A DNA stretch of 64,000 nucleotides. Source: Phenylobacterium sp. (lineage in GTDB: Bacteria; Pseudomonadota; Alphaproteobacteria; Caulobacterales; Caulobacteraceae). A program made the translations under genes and the position numbers. The notes beneath the pieces were generated by a model. It ran no database searches. It worked only from the letters and a program-made list of their open reading frames with translations, and had not been told where the DNA came from. Position 1 is the first letter of the stretch. Each line of letters opens with the position of its first letter. Below, piece after piece: positions 1 to 10,211 of the stretch. The stretch spans positions 342,748 through 406,747 of the forward strand of contig JADCAS010000005.1 in assembly GCA_020401865.1 (NCBI GenBank), in the 5' to 3' direction.

Positions 1-49
1 GGATTTCGCGCTCGCCCACCCGGGCGTGGAGGTTACGGAGGCTCAGCAT
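1..49 (-). CDS. sufC: SufC, Fe-S assembly ATPase (N-terminal 16 codons only)
   Basis: The reverse strand reads from an ATG at 49 into [16 protein letters not shown] and runs off the left edge. This is the usual beginning of the ABC-type ATPase SufC, which partners SufB and SufD in the Fe-S scaffold complex. The Walker motifs lie outside the window, so the call rests on the N-terminal pattern and on position downstream of sufB. Its start overlaps the end of the preceding small gene by 7 bp, suggesting translational coupling. Confidence 0.8.
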   Translation of the reverse strand, partial: MLSLRNLHARVGEREI

Positions 50-446
50 GAGGCGGACTCATCGGCAAGGTAGTGGGCGAACAGGTCGAGCGCCCCGGAA
101 ACGGATGTCGCCACGCCCTGCTTGCGCGGGGCGGCGGTGGGCGTGGTGGCGGTGCGCTTGTCGGCGGAGCTGACGCTGGCCTCCCCGGCCTCGAAATAGG
201 CGCGCAGACGGAAATCCGGGTGGTCGAGGGTCACCGCATAGCGGGTCCTCTCCAGCTTCAGGCCGCGTTCGCGAAGGAAGTCGGGATCTGAGGCCAGGAC
301 GTCATAAAGGGCGCTGGCGGCGGCGTGATCGGCCTCCTGCTGAGCCCGGTCCCGCTCCTCGCGGGCCAGACGCTCATCCTCTCGCCTGAGGATCTCCAGG
401 TCGAAGGCCCGGCGCAGGGAGAGGGTCTTGGACAGGTCTGTCTGGG

Positions 447-450
<4 letters not shown>
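43..450 (-). CDS. Small unknown protein encoded between sufB and sufC
   Basis: A 135-residue protein that I do not recognise. The first ~65 residues are rich in Glu, Arg and Ala and look helical, possibly coiled-coil. The middle (residues ~65-95, with [16 protein letters not shown]) looks like a small beta region, followed by a Thr/Ala/Pro linker and a hydrophobic helix near the C-terminus. The ATG overlaps the sufB stop in an ATGA (447-450), and the 3' end overlaps sufC by 7 bp. It therefore lies inside the suf operon and is probably co-translated. A role in Fe-S assembly is inferred from context only. Confidence 0.75.
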
Positions 451-1916
<1,466 letters not shown>

Positions 1917-1927
1917 CTGTCTGCTCC

Positions 1928-3064
1928 TCAGGCCGCAGCCGGGTGACGGCGAGACTGCCGCCGGGTCTTCAGGTCGATCCAGGTTTCGGCGGCGATCCGC
2001 CAGTCCTCAGGCCGGGTGGACCAGCCCCCGCTGAGGCGGATGGCGCAGCCGGCCAGGTCGCCCAGACCCATCGCCTCCAGGACCCGGCTGGGCCGGACCT
2101 TGCCGCTGGAACAGGCGGCGCCGGCGCTGACCTGCACGCCGGAAAGGTCAAGGCCCATGACCTGAATCTCGGAGGGAAGGTCGCGGATCGCGATGCACAG
2201 CACGTCGTCCAGGCGCGGCGCCGCGGCCCCGACCACCAGGGCCCCGGCCGCAGCGACGGCGGCGGCGGCGGCGTCCCGGGCTCCTGGCCCTGGGCGGGGA
2301 GACGCCAGGGCGGCCTCGACCGCAGCCCCGAAGCCTGCGGCGCCGATCAGGTTCTGGGTCCCGGCGCGGCGACCGTGCTCCTGCCCTCCGCCCGGCAGGT
2401 CACGGACAATGCGGGTGCGGGCGCCGGCGACCAGGGCGCCGATGCCCTGGGGGCCGCCCAGCTTGTGGGCCGAGAGGGCGAGGCTGTCAGCGCCCAGAAC
2501 ATCCAGTTCCACCGGCGTCCGACCGGCGGCCTGGACGGCGTCCACATGCAGCCAGCCTCCCGCCGCGCGGACCCTCTCGGCGGCCTCTCGGGTGGGCTGG
2601 ATCACGCCGGTCTCGTTATTGGCGGCCATGAGGGCCAGAAAGACGGGGCCGCCCGCCGCCGAGGGGGCGTCGAGAAGCGCCTGGAGGGCGCCGAGGTCGA
2701 TTATCCCCTCCGGCCGGACCGGGACCTCCACGGTCTCGACGCCGCTGGCCAGGGCCGCCTCACGGACACAGTCGTGCTCGATGGCGGAGATCAGCAGCCG
2801 GCGAGCCCCGGCGGCGACCGCGCTGCGGATCGCCAGCACATTGGCCTCCGTCCCGCCGCTGGTGAAGGTCACCGCTGCCGAGGGGGCGCCGGCCAGGATC
2901 GCCACCCGGGCGCGCGCCTCCTCCAGCAGCGCGCGGGCCGCGCGACCCGAGGCGTGGACGGAACTCGGATTACCGGTCACGTCGAAGGCGGCGGCCATAG
3001 CGGCGCGCGCCTCGGGCCTCAGGGGGGAGGTGGCGCAGTGATCCAGATAGACCCCGGCGTTCAT
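1928..3064 (-). CDS. Cysteine desulfurase (NifS/IscS class)
   Basis: A PLP enzyme of 378 residues that takes sulfur from cysteine for Fe-S assembly. It shows FTSGGTEAN near residue 68, the His-bearing IEHDC near 95, NNETG near 149, the PLP lysine in SAHKLGG (K201) and the catalytic cysteine in GAACSSGK (C318). The motif is the class I NifS/IscS form rather than SufS, although the gene sits in a suf operon. The ATG at 3064 is chosen because it starts the canonical YLDHCATSP region and overlaps the iscR stop as ATGA. The reading frame stays open further upstream, but that part lies inside iscR. Confidence 0.93.
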   Translation of the reverse strand: MNAGVYLDHCATSPLRPEARAAMAAAFDVTGNPSSVHASGRAARALLEEARARVAILAGAPSAAVTFTSGGTEANVLAIRSAVAAGARRLLISAIEHDCVREAALASGVETVEVPVRPEGIIDLGALQALLDAPSAAGGPVFLALMAANNETGVIQPTREAAERVRAAGGWLHVDAVQAAGRTPVELDVLGADSLALSAHKLGGPQGIGALVAGARTRIVRDLPGGGQEHGRRAGTQNLIGAAGFGAAVEAALASPRPGPGARDAAAAAVAAAGALVVGAAAPRLDDVLCIAIRDLPSEIQVMGLDLSGVQVSAGAACSSGKVRPSRVLEAMGLGDLAGCAIRLSGGWSTRPEDWRIAAETWIDLKTRRQSRRHPAAA

Positions 3065-3501
3065 GCCGCCCTCCGGCCGGCGCCAACACGGCCCGCGACC
3101 ACGTCTTCCAGAGAGACCGAGGCCAGCCAGGCCTCGATCTGCCGGCCGGTCTCCTCCCAGAGGTCGTGGGTCAGACAGCGCTCGCCGTTCGTCATGCATC
3201 CCGGCGACTTGGCGCCGCAGCGGGTGGCGCGCAGGGGCTCATCCACCGCAAGGACAATCTCGGCGATGCTGGTGGCCGCCGCCGCACGGGCCAGGCGATA
3301 GCCGCCGCCGGGACCCCGGTGGCTCTGCACAAGCCCCTGGCGGCGCAGCCGGGCGAACAGTTGCTCAAGATAGGAGAGCGAGATTTCCTGGCGGGCGGCG
3401 ATGTCCGAGAGGGCGACTGCGCGTTCAGCCGACTCCACCTGGCGCCGGGCCAGGTCGGCCATGGCCATGACGGCGTATCGTCCCTTGGTGCTCAGTCGCA
3501 T
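3061..3501 (-). CDS. iscR: Rrf2-family Fe-S regulator, IscR-like
   Basis: A 146-residue winged-helix regulator beginning MRLSTKGRYAV, the standard IscR/Rrf2 start. The DNA-binding helices lie around residues 30-70, with the SHRGPGGGYRLAR wing. Three cysteines (C95, C102, C109) and H112 of CLTH match the IscR [2Fe-2S] ligand set, but the spacing is C-X6-C-X6-C, one residue longer per gap than the C-X5-C-X5-C of E. coli. It heads the suf operon, so autoregulation is likely. RirA is less likely because its cysteine pattern differs. Confidence 0.9.
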   Translation of the reverse strand: MRLSTKGRYAVMAMADLARRQVESAERAVALSDIAARQEISLSYLEQLFARLRRQGLVQSHRGPGGGYRLARAAAATSIAEIVLAVDEPLRATRCGAKSPGCMTNGERCLTHDLWEETGRQIEAWLASVSLEDVVAGRVGAGRRAA

Positions 3502-3602
3502 GTCCCCGGACCTCAGAAGGTTCGCATTTTTTCGAGCCTTGCCGCCGGGCCCTGTGCTAAAGCCGCCGCTTCTCGCGGAGCCGCTCCAGAGCCGGCGTCT
3601 GC

Positions 3603-3635
3603 GATCTAGGAAGACCAAGCACGATAGTCAACTAT
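3603..3635 (-). promoter_or_regulatory. suf operon promoter with IscR-type half-site
   Basis: On the minus strand TTGACT (3626-3631) and TAGATC (3603-3608) are separated by exactly 17 bp, a sigma-70-like arrangement about 100 bp ahead of iscR. The -35 lies inside ATAGTTGACTAT (3624-3635), which is also an imperfect inverted repeat (ATAGT-CA-ACTAT on the plus strand). Its first ten bases match the left half of the E. coli type 1 IscR consensus (ATASYYGACT). The right half is poor, so this is a partial match. Confidence 0.5.
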
Positions 3636-3660
3636 TCGGGCTCCATCTTAAGGAGGCGAC

Positions 3661-4308
3661 ATGCCAGAGGTGGTTCTGACCGGCGCAGCCGGCCGCATCG
3701 AGGGGCGCTACACGGCGGGCAAGATCGAAAATGCGCCGATCGCCCTGATCCTGCACCCGCATCCTCGCGCCGGCGGGCAGATGAACCACCCGGTCGCCGT
3801 CCAGCTGTTCCATCTGTTCATGAAGCGGGGCTTCTCGGTCCTGCGCTTCAACTTCCGCGGCGTGGGACGCAGCCAGGGCGAGTTCGACGCAGGCATCGGC
3901 GAACTGGCGGACGCCGCCACCGCCCTCGACTGGCTACAGGCCACCAACCCCTCGGCAGCCCAGTGCTGGGTGGCGGGCTTCGACTTCGGCGCCTGGATCG
4001 GGATGCAGCTGCTCATGCGCCGACCGGAAACCGACGGCTTCATCTCCGTCTCGCCGCCGACCAACATGTACGATTTCAGCTTCCTGGCCCCCTGCCCGGC
4101 CTCCGGCCTGATGCTGCACGGCGGCGCGGACACCGTCACGCCCCCGCAGGAGGTGGAGAAGGTGGTCTCCAAGCTCCGCACCCAGAAGGGTATTGTCATC
4201 GATTACGACGTCGTCGACGGCGCAAGCCATTTCTGGACCGAGCACCTGCCGGAGGTGGAAGCCCGCGTTGGGGCTTATCTGGACCGGCGTCTGGCCGAGA
4301 GCGTCTGA
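3661..4308 (+). CDS. Alpha/beta hydrolase, COG2945-like, with Asp at the nucleophile elbow
   Basis: A 215-residue cytosolic alpha/beta-hydrolase-fold protein with HPHPRAGGQMNHPV (~32-45), NFRGVGRSQG (~64-73), the nucleophile elbow and a C-terminal LHGGADTVTPP and DGASHFW. The elbow reads AGFDFGAW, so the position normally held by serine in G-x-S-x-G is aspartate (D108, codon GAC). It may have lost esterase activity or use a different chemistry; substrate unknown. AAGGAGG stands just before the ATG. It is divergent from the iscR operon and ends 7 bp from the convergent anmK. Confidence 0.85.
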   Translation: MPEVVLTGAAGRIEGRYTAGKIENAPIALILHPHPRAGGQMNHPVAVQLFHLFMKRGFSVLRFNFRGVGRSQGEFDAGIGELADAATALDWLQATNPSAAQCWVAGFDFGAWIGMQLLMRRPETDGFISVSPPTNMYDFSFLAPCPASGLMLHGGADTVTPPQEVEKVVSKLRTQKGIVIDYDVVDGASHFWTEHLPEVEARVGAYLDRRLAESV

Positions 4309-4315
4309 GACGGCA

Positions 4316-5425
4316 TCAGCCCGGCTGGGCCAAGCGGCCGCCGGTCATTGGAGCCCTCACCCCGGTCGTTCCCGGGAACGAGATCGGCAACCCCCTAAGG
4401 CAACGCGCTGCAAGGAAGGCGAAGGCCTCGGCCTCCAGAGCATCGCCCCGCCAGCCGACGGATTCTGCGGTGACGACCTCGCAGCCCAGCCGATCCGCCA
4501 GAGCCGCCATCAGGACCGGATTGCGCCGTCCGCCGCCGGTGACGATCAGGCCTGAGGGCTCTACCCCCACCAGCCGGAACCCGCTGGCCACCGCCTCGGC
4601 TGTGAAGGCGGTCAGGGTCGCGACAGCATCCTCAAGCGAGAGCGCATCTGTCGGAGCCGGGGAAAAGTCGTAACGATCCAGGGACTTGGGCGCGGGCTCA
4701 GAGAACCAGGAGTGGTCCATCAGGCGCGACAGCACCGGTTCTGAAATCACACCCGCCGCCGCCAGCCGTCCGTCGACATCGAACCTTCCCGCCCCGCGCG
4801 CTGTCACGACCTGGTCGATCAAGCCGTTCCCGGGGCCGGTGTCGAAGGCGGTGATCTGGTCGCCCCCCGCCCAGCAGGTCAGGTTAGCCACGCCGCCGAT
4901 GTTGAGCACCGCCAGGGGGGCGGTAAGGCCCGAGGCCGCCGCCCGGGCCAGATGGTAGACGGGCGCCAGCGGGGCGCCCTCCCCGCCCGCCGCGACGTCC
5001 GCCGTCCGGAAATCGAAGACCACAGGCACACCCGTCGCCCGGGCCAGCCAGGCGCCGTCGCCCAGCTGCAGGGTCCGCCCCTTCCGACCTGCGGAGGGAC
5101 GCTCGTGAAGGACGGTCTGGCCATGCATTCCGACGAGGTCGAGGTCGGACCAGTCAAGACCGCAGGAGGCCAGGAAGGCGGTTCCTGCGGAGAGGTGGAC
5201 CTCCGCCACGGCGCGGGATGCGGCGGCGAAGACAGGCGGGTCGGGAGCGTCCCGGGGATGGTCCAGCGCGGTCCGGATGGCGTCCCGCAGGAGGGCCCGC
5301 AGGGGGTCCGACAGGGGCTCCTCGCCCGCCGGTCCAAAATCGGTGAGGACCTCGCCGTCCGTCTCGAGGATCGCCATGTCGACGGCGTCCAGCGAGGTGC
5401 CGGTCATGAAGCCCAGAATGCGCAT
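4316..5425 (-). CDS. anmK: Anhydro-N-acetylmuramic acid kinase
   Basis: A 369-residue kinase that phosphorylates and opens 1,6-anhydroMurNAc during recycling of peptidoglycan fragments. The start is GFMTGTSLDAVDMAI, the conserved AnmK phosphate-binding region. GMHGQTVLHE (~100), NIGGVANLT (~175), FDTGPGNGLID (~195) and VTGGGRRNPVLM (~295) are also present. Length is normal. It is convergent with the hydrolase gene and divergent from tyrS. Confidence 0.95.
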   Translation of the reverse strand: MRILGFMTGTSLDAVDMAILETDGEVLTDFGPAGEEPLSDPLRALLRDAIRTALDHPRDAPDPPVFAAASRAVAEVHLSAGTAFLASCGLDWSDLDLVGMHGQTVLHERPSAGRKGRTLQLGDGAWLARATGVPVVFDFRTADVAAGGEGAPLAPVYHLARAAASGLTAPLAVLNIGGVANLTCWAGGDQITAFDTGPGNGLIDQVVTARGAGRFDVDGRLAAAGVISEPVLSRLMDHSWFSEPAPKSLDRYDFSPAPTDALSLEDAVATLTAFTAEAVASGFRLVGVEPSGLIVTGGGRRNPVLMAALADRLGCEVVTAESVGWRGDALEAEAFAFLAARCLRGLPISFPGTTGVRAPMTGGRLAQPG

Positions 5426-5600
5426 GACGCTTGACTGCCATGGCCGCCGGGCCTAGGCCAGCGCCATGTTAGCGATCCGTGTCGCCGTCCCGACCTATTA
5501 CCGCCGCCCCTGACGACGGCGTGAGACCCTTCGCGCCGCCCTTCCCGGCAGGCGCGCTCTGGAAACGGCGCCGGCCGGCCCGAGCCTTCCGGAGCCTCCC

Positions 5601-6848
5601 ATGACCCCCCAAGCCGAGTTCAAGTCCGACCTTCTGCGAACCCTGCAGGCGCGCGGCTACATCCACCAGATCACGCATCCGGAGGAGCTCGACGCCGCGG
5701 CGGCGGCGGGTCGCGTGACCGGCTACATCGGCTTCGACGCCACCGCCCCGTCCCTGCACGTCGGCAGTCTGCTGCAGATCATGATGCTGCGCCGGATGCA
5801 GCAGGCGGGGCACAAGCCCATCGTCCTGATGGGCGGCGGAACGACGAAGGTCGGCGATCCGACCGATAAGGACCAGTCGCGCCCCCTCCTGACCGAGGAG
5901 AGGATCCAGGCCAACATCGACAGCATCAAGACCGTGTTCGCCCGTTTCCTGACGTTCGGCGACGGGCCTACTGACGCCGTGCTGGTGAACAACGCAGACT
6001 GGCTGGACCGGCTGGGCTATGTCGAGTTCCTCCGGAACTACGGCGTGCATTTCACCATCAATCGCATGCTGTCCTTCGACTCGGTCCGGCTCCGCCTCGA
6101 GCGCGAGCAGCCGATGACCTTCCTCGAGTTCAACTACATGCTGATGCAGGCCACGGATTTCCTGGAACTGGAGCGCAAGTACGGCTGCCAGCTGCAGATG
6201 GGCGGCTCGGACCAGTGGGGGAACATCCTCAACGGGGTCGAGCTCATCCGCAGGGTCGATCACAAGCAGGCCTTCGGACTCACCAGCCCCCTGCTCTCCA
6301 CCGCCTCGGGCCAGAAGATGGGCAAGACCGTGGCCGGAGCCGTCTGGCTGAACGCCGACATGCTGTCGCCCTACGACTACTGGCAGTTCTGGCGGAATAC
6401 CGAGGACGCCGACGTCGGGCGCTTCCTCCGCCTGTTCACCGACCTGCCGTTGGATGAAATCGCCCGGCTGGAAGGCCTGACCGGTGCGGGAATCAACGAC
6501 GCCAAGAAGGTGCTGGCGACCGAGGCGACGCGGATGCTGCACGGCGCCGAGGCCGCCGCAGCGGCGGAGGAGGCCGCGCGGGTCGCCTTCGAGGCCGGCG
6601 GCCTTTCGGAAGACATGCCCACCCTGGCCTTGAAAGCCGACGACCTCGCCGCCATGTCCCACGCCGGGCTGATGGTGGCGGCAGGCTTTGCCGCCTCCAA
6701 CTCCGAGGCCCGGAAGCAGATCGCCAACGGCGGCTTCCGGATCAACGGCGAGAAGGTCTCGGATCCCCAGGCGACGGTCGTCGTCGATGGCGCCGAGACA
6801 GAGCTGAGGTCCGGCAAGCGCCGGGTCCGGCTGGTGATCGAACCCTGA
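5601..6848 (+). CDS. tyrS: Tyrosyl-tRNA synthetase
   Basis: A 415-residue class I aminoacyl-tRNA synthetase. The tyrosine-binding region [15 protein letters not shown] contains the HIGH-like HVGS near residue 51. [10 protein letters not shown] lies near 205, and the KMSKS-like loop is KMGKT near 239. A C-terminal S4-like RNA-binding domain runs from about residue 345 ([19 protein letters not shown]). GGAG precedes the ATG. bcp follows after 10 bp. Confidence 0.97.
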   Translation: MTPQAEFKSDLLRTLQARGYIHQITHPEELDAAAAAGRVTGYIGFDATAPSLHVGSLLQIMMLRRMQQAGHKPIVLMGGGTTKVGDPTDKDQSRPLLTEERIQANIDSIKTVFARFLTFGDGPTDAVLVNNADWLDRLGYVEFLRNYGVHFTINRMLSFDSVRLRLEREQPMTFLEFNYMLMQATDFLELERKYGCQLQMGGSDQWGNILNGVELIRRVDHKQAFGLTSPLLSTASGQKMGKTVAGAVWLNADMLSPYDYWQFWRNTEDADVGRFLRLFTDLPLDEIARLEGLTGAGINDAKKVLATEATRMLHGAEAAAAAEEAARVAFEAGGLSEDMPTLALKADDLAAMSHAGLMVAAGFAASNSEARKQIANGGFRINGEKVSDPQATVVVDGAETELRSGKRRVRLVIEP

Positions 6849-6858
6849 GGAGCGGAAC

Positions 6859-7323
6859 ATGGCGGACCTGGATGCCGGCGCGAAGGCGCCCGACTTCGAA
6901 ATGGCCGGCGAGAAGGGCCCGATCCGGCTGTCGGACTTCGCCGGCAAGGCCCTTGTTCTCTATTTCTACCCCAAGGACGACACCTCAGGCTGCACCAAGG
7001 AGGCGCAGGAGTTTTCGGCGTTCGCCCCCGATTTCGCCGCTGCGGGCGTTGCAGTGCTGGGGGTTTCCAAGGACACCGTCGCCAGCCACCGCAAGTTCAC
7101 CGCCAAGTACGGTCTCGCCATCCCCCTTGGCTCCGATCCCGAGGGCGCGACGATCGAGGCCTACGGATCCTGGGTCGAGAAGAGCATGTACGGCCGCAAG
7201 TACATGGGCATCGACCGCTCGACCTTCCTGATCGACGGGGCCGGCGTCATTCGGAAGGTTTGGCGGAAGGTGAAGGTCCCGGGGCACGCCGCCGAGGTGC
7301 TGAAAGCGGCCCTGGCCCTGTAA
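6859..7323 (+). CDS. bcp: Thioredoxin-dependent peroxiredoxin, Bcp/PrxQ family
   Basis: A 154-residue peroxiredoxin that reduces hydrogen peroxide and organic hydroperoxides. YFYPKDDTSGCTKEAQ carries the peroxidatic cysteine C45. It is the only cysteine in the protein: the resolving cysteine five residues later, present in E. coli Bcp, is absent. This is therefore a 1-Cys member that must rely on an external thiol. It lies 10 bp after tyrS and may be co-transcribed. Confidence 0.93.
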   Translation: MADLDAGAKAPDFEMAGEKGPIRLSDFAGKALVLYFYPKDDTSGCTKEAQEFSAFAPDFAAAGVAVLGVSKDTVASHRKFTAKYGLAIPLGSDPEGATIEAYGSWVEKSMYGRKYMGIDRSTFLIDGAGVIRKVWRKVKVPGHAAEVLKAALAL

Positions 7324-7425
7324 CCCATCGTCACGCTCCCTCGGGCGACCCTCGAATCAGCGGGTTGCCAGCAGGGGACTTAACGGACAATAACTGCATC
7401 CCCATTGGCAGACAGCACGGTGAGC

Positions 7426-8586
7426 ATGTCGCGTCTCGCGCAACTCCGAGGGTTGATCCAGGCCCTTTTCCCCGAACGGCACCTCTACCTCCGGTCCGGA
7501 GGTGAGATGAAGGGCGTGGTCCTGACCCCCGCAAGGCAGATGATCTTTGCAGCGATCGCGTTGGGCCTGCTGACCTGGGTTCTTGTTTCCTTTATCGCCA
7601 TACTGATCGGCGCCGTCACCCAGTCGCGGAGCGACGAGGAGCTGGCTCAGATGCAGGCCCGTTCCGAACGCTGGGTCGCCGACCGTGAGGCCCGGCTGAA
7701 CAGCGCCGTCGCCCAGCTGAATGCGTCCGGCGCCTCCCTGGGAGGCCTTGCAGAGTCCATCGAGAAGCGACACGCGGCTCTCGCCCTGCTCCTGACCGAC
7801 CTCAAGGGCGAGCCGGGCGCCATGGCGGCCCTGACCCCGGCCCTCCGCGGCGCACCGGACCCGGACGCCAATCCCATTGAGCGTATCGCCACCGTCCAGG
7901 CCAATCAGGAGCGCCTTGTGGACGCCGCAGAGGACTATGCCCGCAGCCGGGCGGACAGGCTGCGCCTGGCCTTCCGCCTCGCCGGCCTCGCGCCCTCCAG
8001 CTACGCCTCCTCTGCAGCCTCGGGCGGCCCCCTCCTGGAAGCTCCGGATCCGCGCGCCCTGGCGGCGGTTCTGGACGTGGACGAGCGCTTCGCCGCGCGA
8101 ATTCAGCGGGCGGCCGAGAACCTTTCGGCCGCGAACGGCCTGTCGGAGACCGCTTCGCGGCTGCCCTTCGCGCAACCCGCCAAAGGGGCCCGCAAGACCA
8201 GCAGCTTTGGTGTTCGCTTCGATCCGTTCACCGGGCGCCCCGCCTTCCACTCCGGCCTCGACTTCGTTTCGGCCTTTGGCGCCCCGATCCTGACTACAGC
8301 GCCCGGAATTGTCTCCTTTGCGGGCGTCAGGTCCGGATATGGCAAGACCGTCGAGGTGGACCACGGGCGCGGCTTCAAGACACGCTACGCGCACCTGTCC
8401 GCCCTGGCGGTCTCACCCGGCCAGAGGGTGGCGGTCGGCCAGCGGATCGGGGCCCTCGGGAACACCGGACGGTCAACAGGTCCGCACTTGCACTACGAGA
8501 TCTGGCTCAACGGCCGGGCCGTGAATCCCTATCGTTTCATTCGCGCAGGTGAACATGTTCAACAAGCCCGCTCCCAAGCCGGTTAA
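7426..8586 (+). CDS. M23 peptidoglycan endopeptidase, membrane-anchored, LmdC-like
   Basis: A 386-residue protein with one N-terminal membrane helix (~residues 30-55, AAIALGLLTWVLVSFIAI), a helical, coiled-coil-like periplasmic stretch (~60-210) and a C-terminal LytM/M23 domain. The zinc and catalytic residues are present in HSGLD, YAHL and GPHLHYEI, so it looks active. It overlaps the following bactofilin gene, the arrangement described for lmdC-bacA in stalked alphaproteobacteria, and probably cuts peptidoglycan at bactofilin-marked sites. The ATG at 7426 is preferred over an upstream in-frame TTG at 7405; neither has a strong ribosome site. Confidence 0.88.
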   Translation: MSRLAQLRGLIQALFPERHLYLRSGGEMKGVVLTPARQMIFAAIALGLLTWVLVSFIAILIGAVTQSRSDEELAQMQARSERWVADREARLNSAVAQLNASGASLGGLAESIEKRHAALALLLTDLKGEPGAMAALTPALRGAPDPDANPIERIATVQANQERLVDAAEDYARSRADRLRLAFRLAGLAPSSYASSAASGGPLLEAPDPRALAAVLDVDERFAARIQRAAENLSAANGLSETASRLPFAQPAKGARKTSSFGVRFDPFTGRPAFHSGLDFVSAFGAPILTTAPGIVSFAGVRSGYGKTVEVDHGRGFKTRYAHLSALAVSPGQRVAVGQRIGALGNTGRSTGPHLHYEIWLNGRAVNPYRFIRAGEHVQQARSQAG

Positions 8587-9034
8587 CGGGCCCGCCGGGG
8601 TCACGTCGGAGCTTGCCTCCTCAACCGCGGCGGCAGGCGAGGCGTCCCGCAATCGTCCTCGTCCGGCATCGCTCCTGGCGCAGAACCTCGTGCTCGAAGG
8701 ATCGATCCAGAGCGACAGTGAGGTGCAGATTGATGGCTTGATCCGGGGCGACGTCCGCGTCGAAAAGCTCGCCATCGGCGAGACGGGTCGCGTCGAGGGC
8801 CAGATCACCGCGGAGACAGCCGAGGTCCGGGGCCGTGTTGTCGGAGGCATCATGGCCAAGCAGGTGCGCCTCTACGGCACCGCGAGTGTCGAGGGCGACA
8901 TCACTGCCGAACAGCTGGCGATCGAGCCTGGCGCCTCGTTCGAGGGAAGGAGCGTCAAGCTCCAGCGGCCGAAGCCGGCCTCTCCCTCTGCAACCCCGTC
9001 CGCTTCCCCCGCGCCTGCGTCACCGCCGGCCTGA
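8555..9034 (+). CDS. bacA: Bactofilin, BacA-like
   Basis: A 159-residue protein with a proline-rich N-terminal tail (FNKPAPKPVNGP), a central beta-helical bactofilin domain (~residues 40-125, with repeats such as GSIQSDSEVQIDG and GRVEGQITAE) and a Ser/Ala/Pro-rich tail. Bactofilins polymerise without nucleotide and localise morphogenetic enzymes at the membrane. The gene starts inside the M23 gene (32-bp overlap). ATG 8555, with AGG five bases upstream, is preferred over GTG 8549. Confidence 0.92.
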   Translation: MFNKPAPKPVNGPAGVTSELASSTAAAGEASRNRPRPASLLAQNLVLEGSIQSDSEVQIDGLIRGDVRVEKLAIGETGRVEGQITAETAEVRGRVVGGIMAKQVRLYGTASVEGDITAEQLAIEPGASFEGRSVKLQRPKPASPSATPSASPAPASPPA

Positions 9035-9050
9035 TCCCGGGCGGCGCCCC

Positions 9051-10164
9051 TCAGCCCTCCCGGGTGACGCCCACCCTCTGGGCGAGGCTGGCGCCCATGA
9101 AGGCGTCGAGATCGCCGTCCAGCACACCCTGGGTGTCCGAGGTTTCCACCTGGGTGCGGAGGTCCTTGACCATCTGGTAGGGCTGCAGCACGTAGGACCG
9201 GATCTGGTGACCCCAGCCGATGTCCGTCTTCTGGTCCTGGAGCGCCTGGGCCTCGGCCTCCCGCTTCTGCAGCTCCAGCTCGTAGAGTCGCGCCCGGAGC
9301 ATGCGCCAGGCCTCGTCGCGGTTCTGGTGCTGCGAGCGACCCGTCTGGCAAGCCACCACCACCCCGGTGGGAATATGGGTGAGCCGGACGGCGGAGTCGG
9401 TCTTGTTGATATGCTGTCCGCCGGCCCCCGACGCTCGGTAGGTGTCGGTCCGCACATCCGACGGGTTGATGTCGATCACGATGGTGTCGTCGACCACCGG
9501 ATAGACCCAGACCGAGGCGAAACTGGTGTGGCGCTTGGCGGCGGCGTCGAAGGGCGAGATGCGCACCAGCCTGTGGACGCCGGCCTCGGTCTTCAGCCAG
9601 CCGTAGGCGTTCGGCCCCTTGATCTGGATGGTGGCCGACTTGATTCCGGCCTGCTCCCCCGGGGTTTCCTCCAGGAAGTCGACGGCCATGCCGTGCGCGT
9701 GCGCCCAACGGGTGTACATGCGCAGCAGCATGCCGGCCCAGTCGCAGGACTCGGTGCCGCCAGCGCCGGAGTTCACTTCCACGAAGGCGTCATTTCCGTC
9801 GGCCTCTCCGGACAGCAGAGCCTCAAGCTCCGCCCGGGCGGCTCGCTCCCGGATCGCCTTCAGCTGGCCTCGGGCCTCCTCGAGGCTGGCCTCGTCATTC
9901 TCATCGTCGGCGAGTTCGGCGTAGCCGACAGCGTCGGCAAGATCCCGCTCCAGGCCGATCACCGCCTCGACCGAGGCCGCAAGGCGCGAGCGCTCCCGGC
10001 TTACCGCCTGCGCTTCATCGGGACGGTCCCAGAGGGTGGGATCCTCGACCCGGGCGTTCAGTTCATGCAGTTTGCGGAGGGCGACATCCCAGTCAAAGTC
10101 GCCTCCTGAGCAGCGCAACCGACTGCTCGATGTCGGCCTTGGCAGCCTCGACATCCGCTCTCAT
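9051..10164 (-). CDS. prfB: Peptide chain release factor 2 (programmed +1 frameshift)
   Basis: RF2 recognises UGA and UAA stop codons. The gene is in two frames. ATG 10164 opens 23 codons ([14 protein letters not shown], then SVALLRRRL) ending in CTT-TGA at 10098-10093. Shifting +1 gives [12 protein letters not shown] and continues to the stop at 9051, a 370-residue product. The C-terminal part has the SPF anticodon tripeptide (VRISPFDAA) and the GGQ loop (SGAGGQHIN). Reading only the main open frame would give a false N-terminus. The CDS is 10164-10096 joined to 10094-9051. Confidence 0.95.
10092..10107 (-). promoter_or_regulatory. prfB autoregulatory frameshift site
   Basis: The minus strand reads AGGAGGCGACTTTGAC: an internal Shine-Dalgarno-like AGGAGG, three bases, then the slippery CTT and in-frame UGA followed by C. 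Spacing is the same as in the E. coli site (AGGGGGTATCTTTGAC). In known cases, low RF2 makes the ribosome pause at UGA and slip +1, restoring RF2 synthesis. Confidence 0.93.
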
Positions 10165-10211
10165 GGGATCACTCCTGGAACTCGGCGGGCGGGAGTAGCG
10201 CGGACCGGGCC

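Noticed and set aside
9051..10154. prfB read as one uninterrupted frame
   Set aside because: The N-terminus of that frame (residues before DWDVALRKL) has no RF2 similarity, while the frameshifted reading does.
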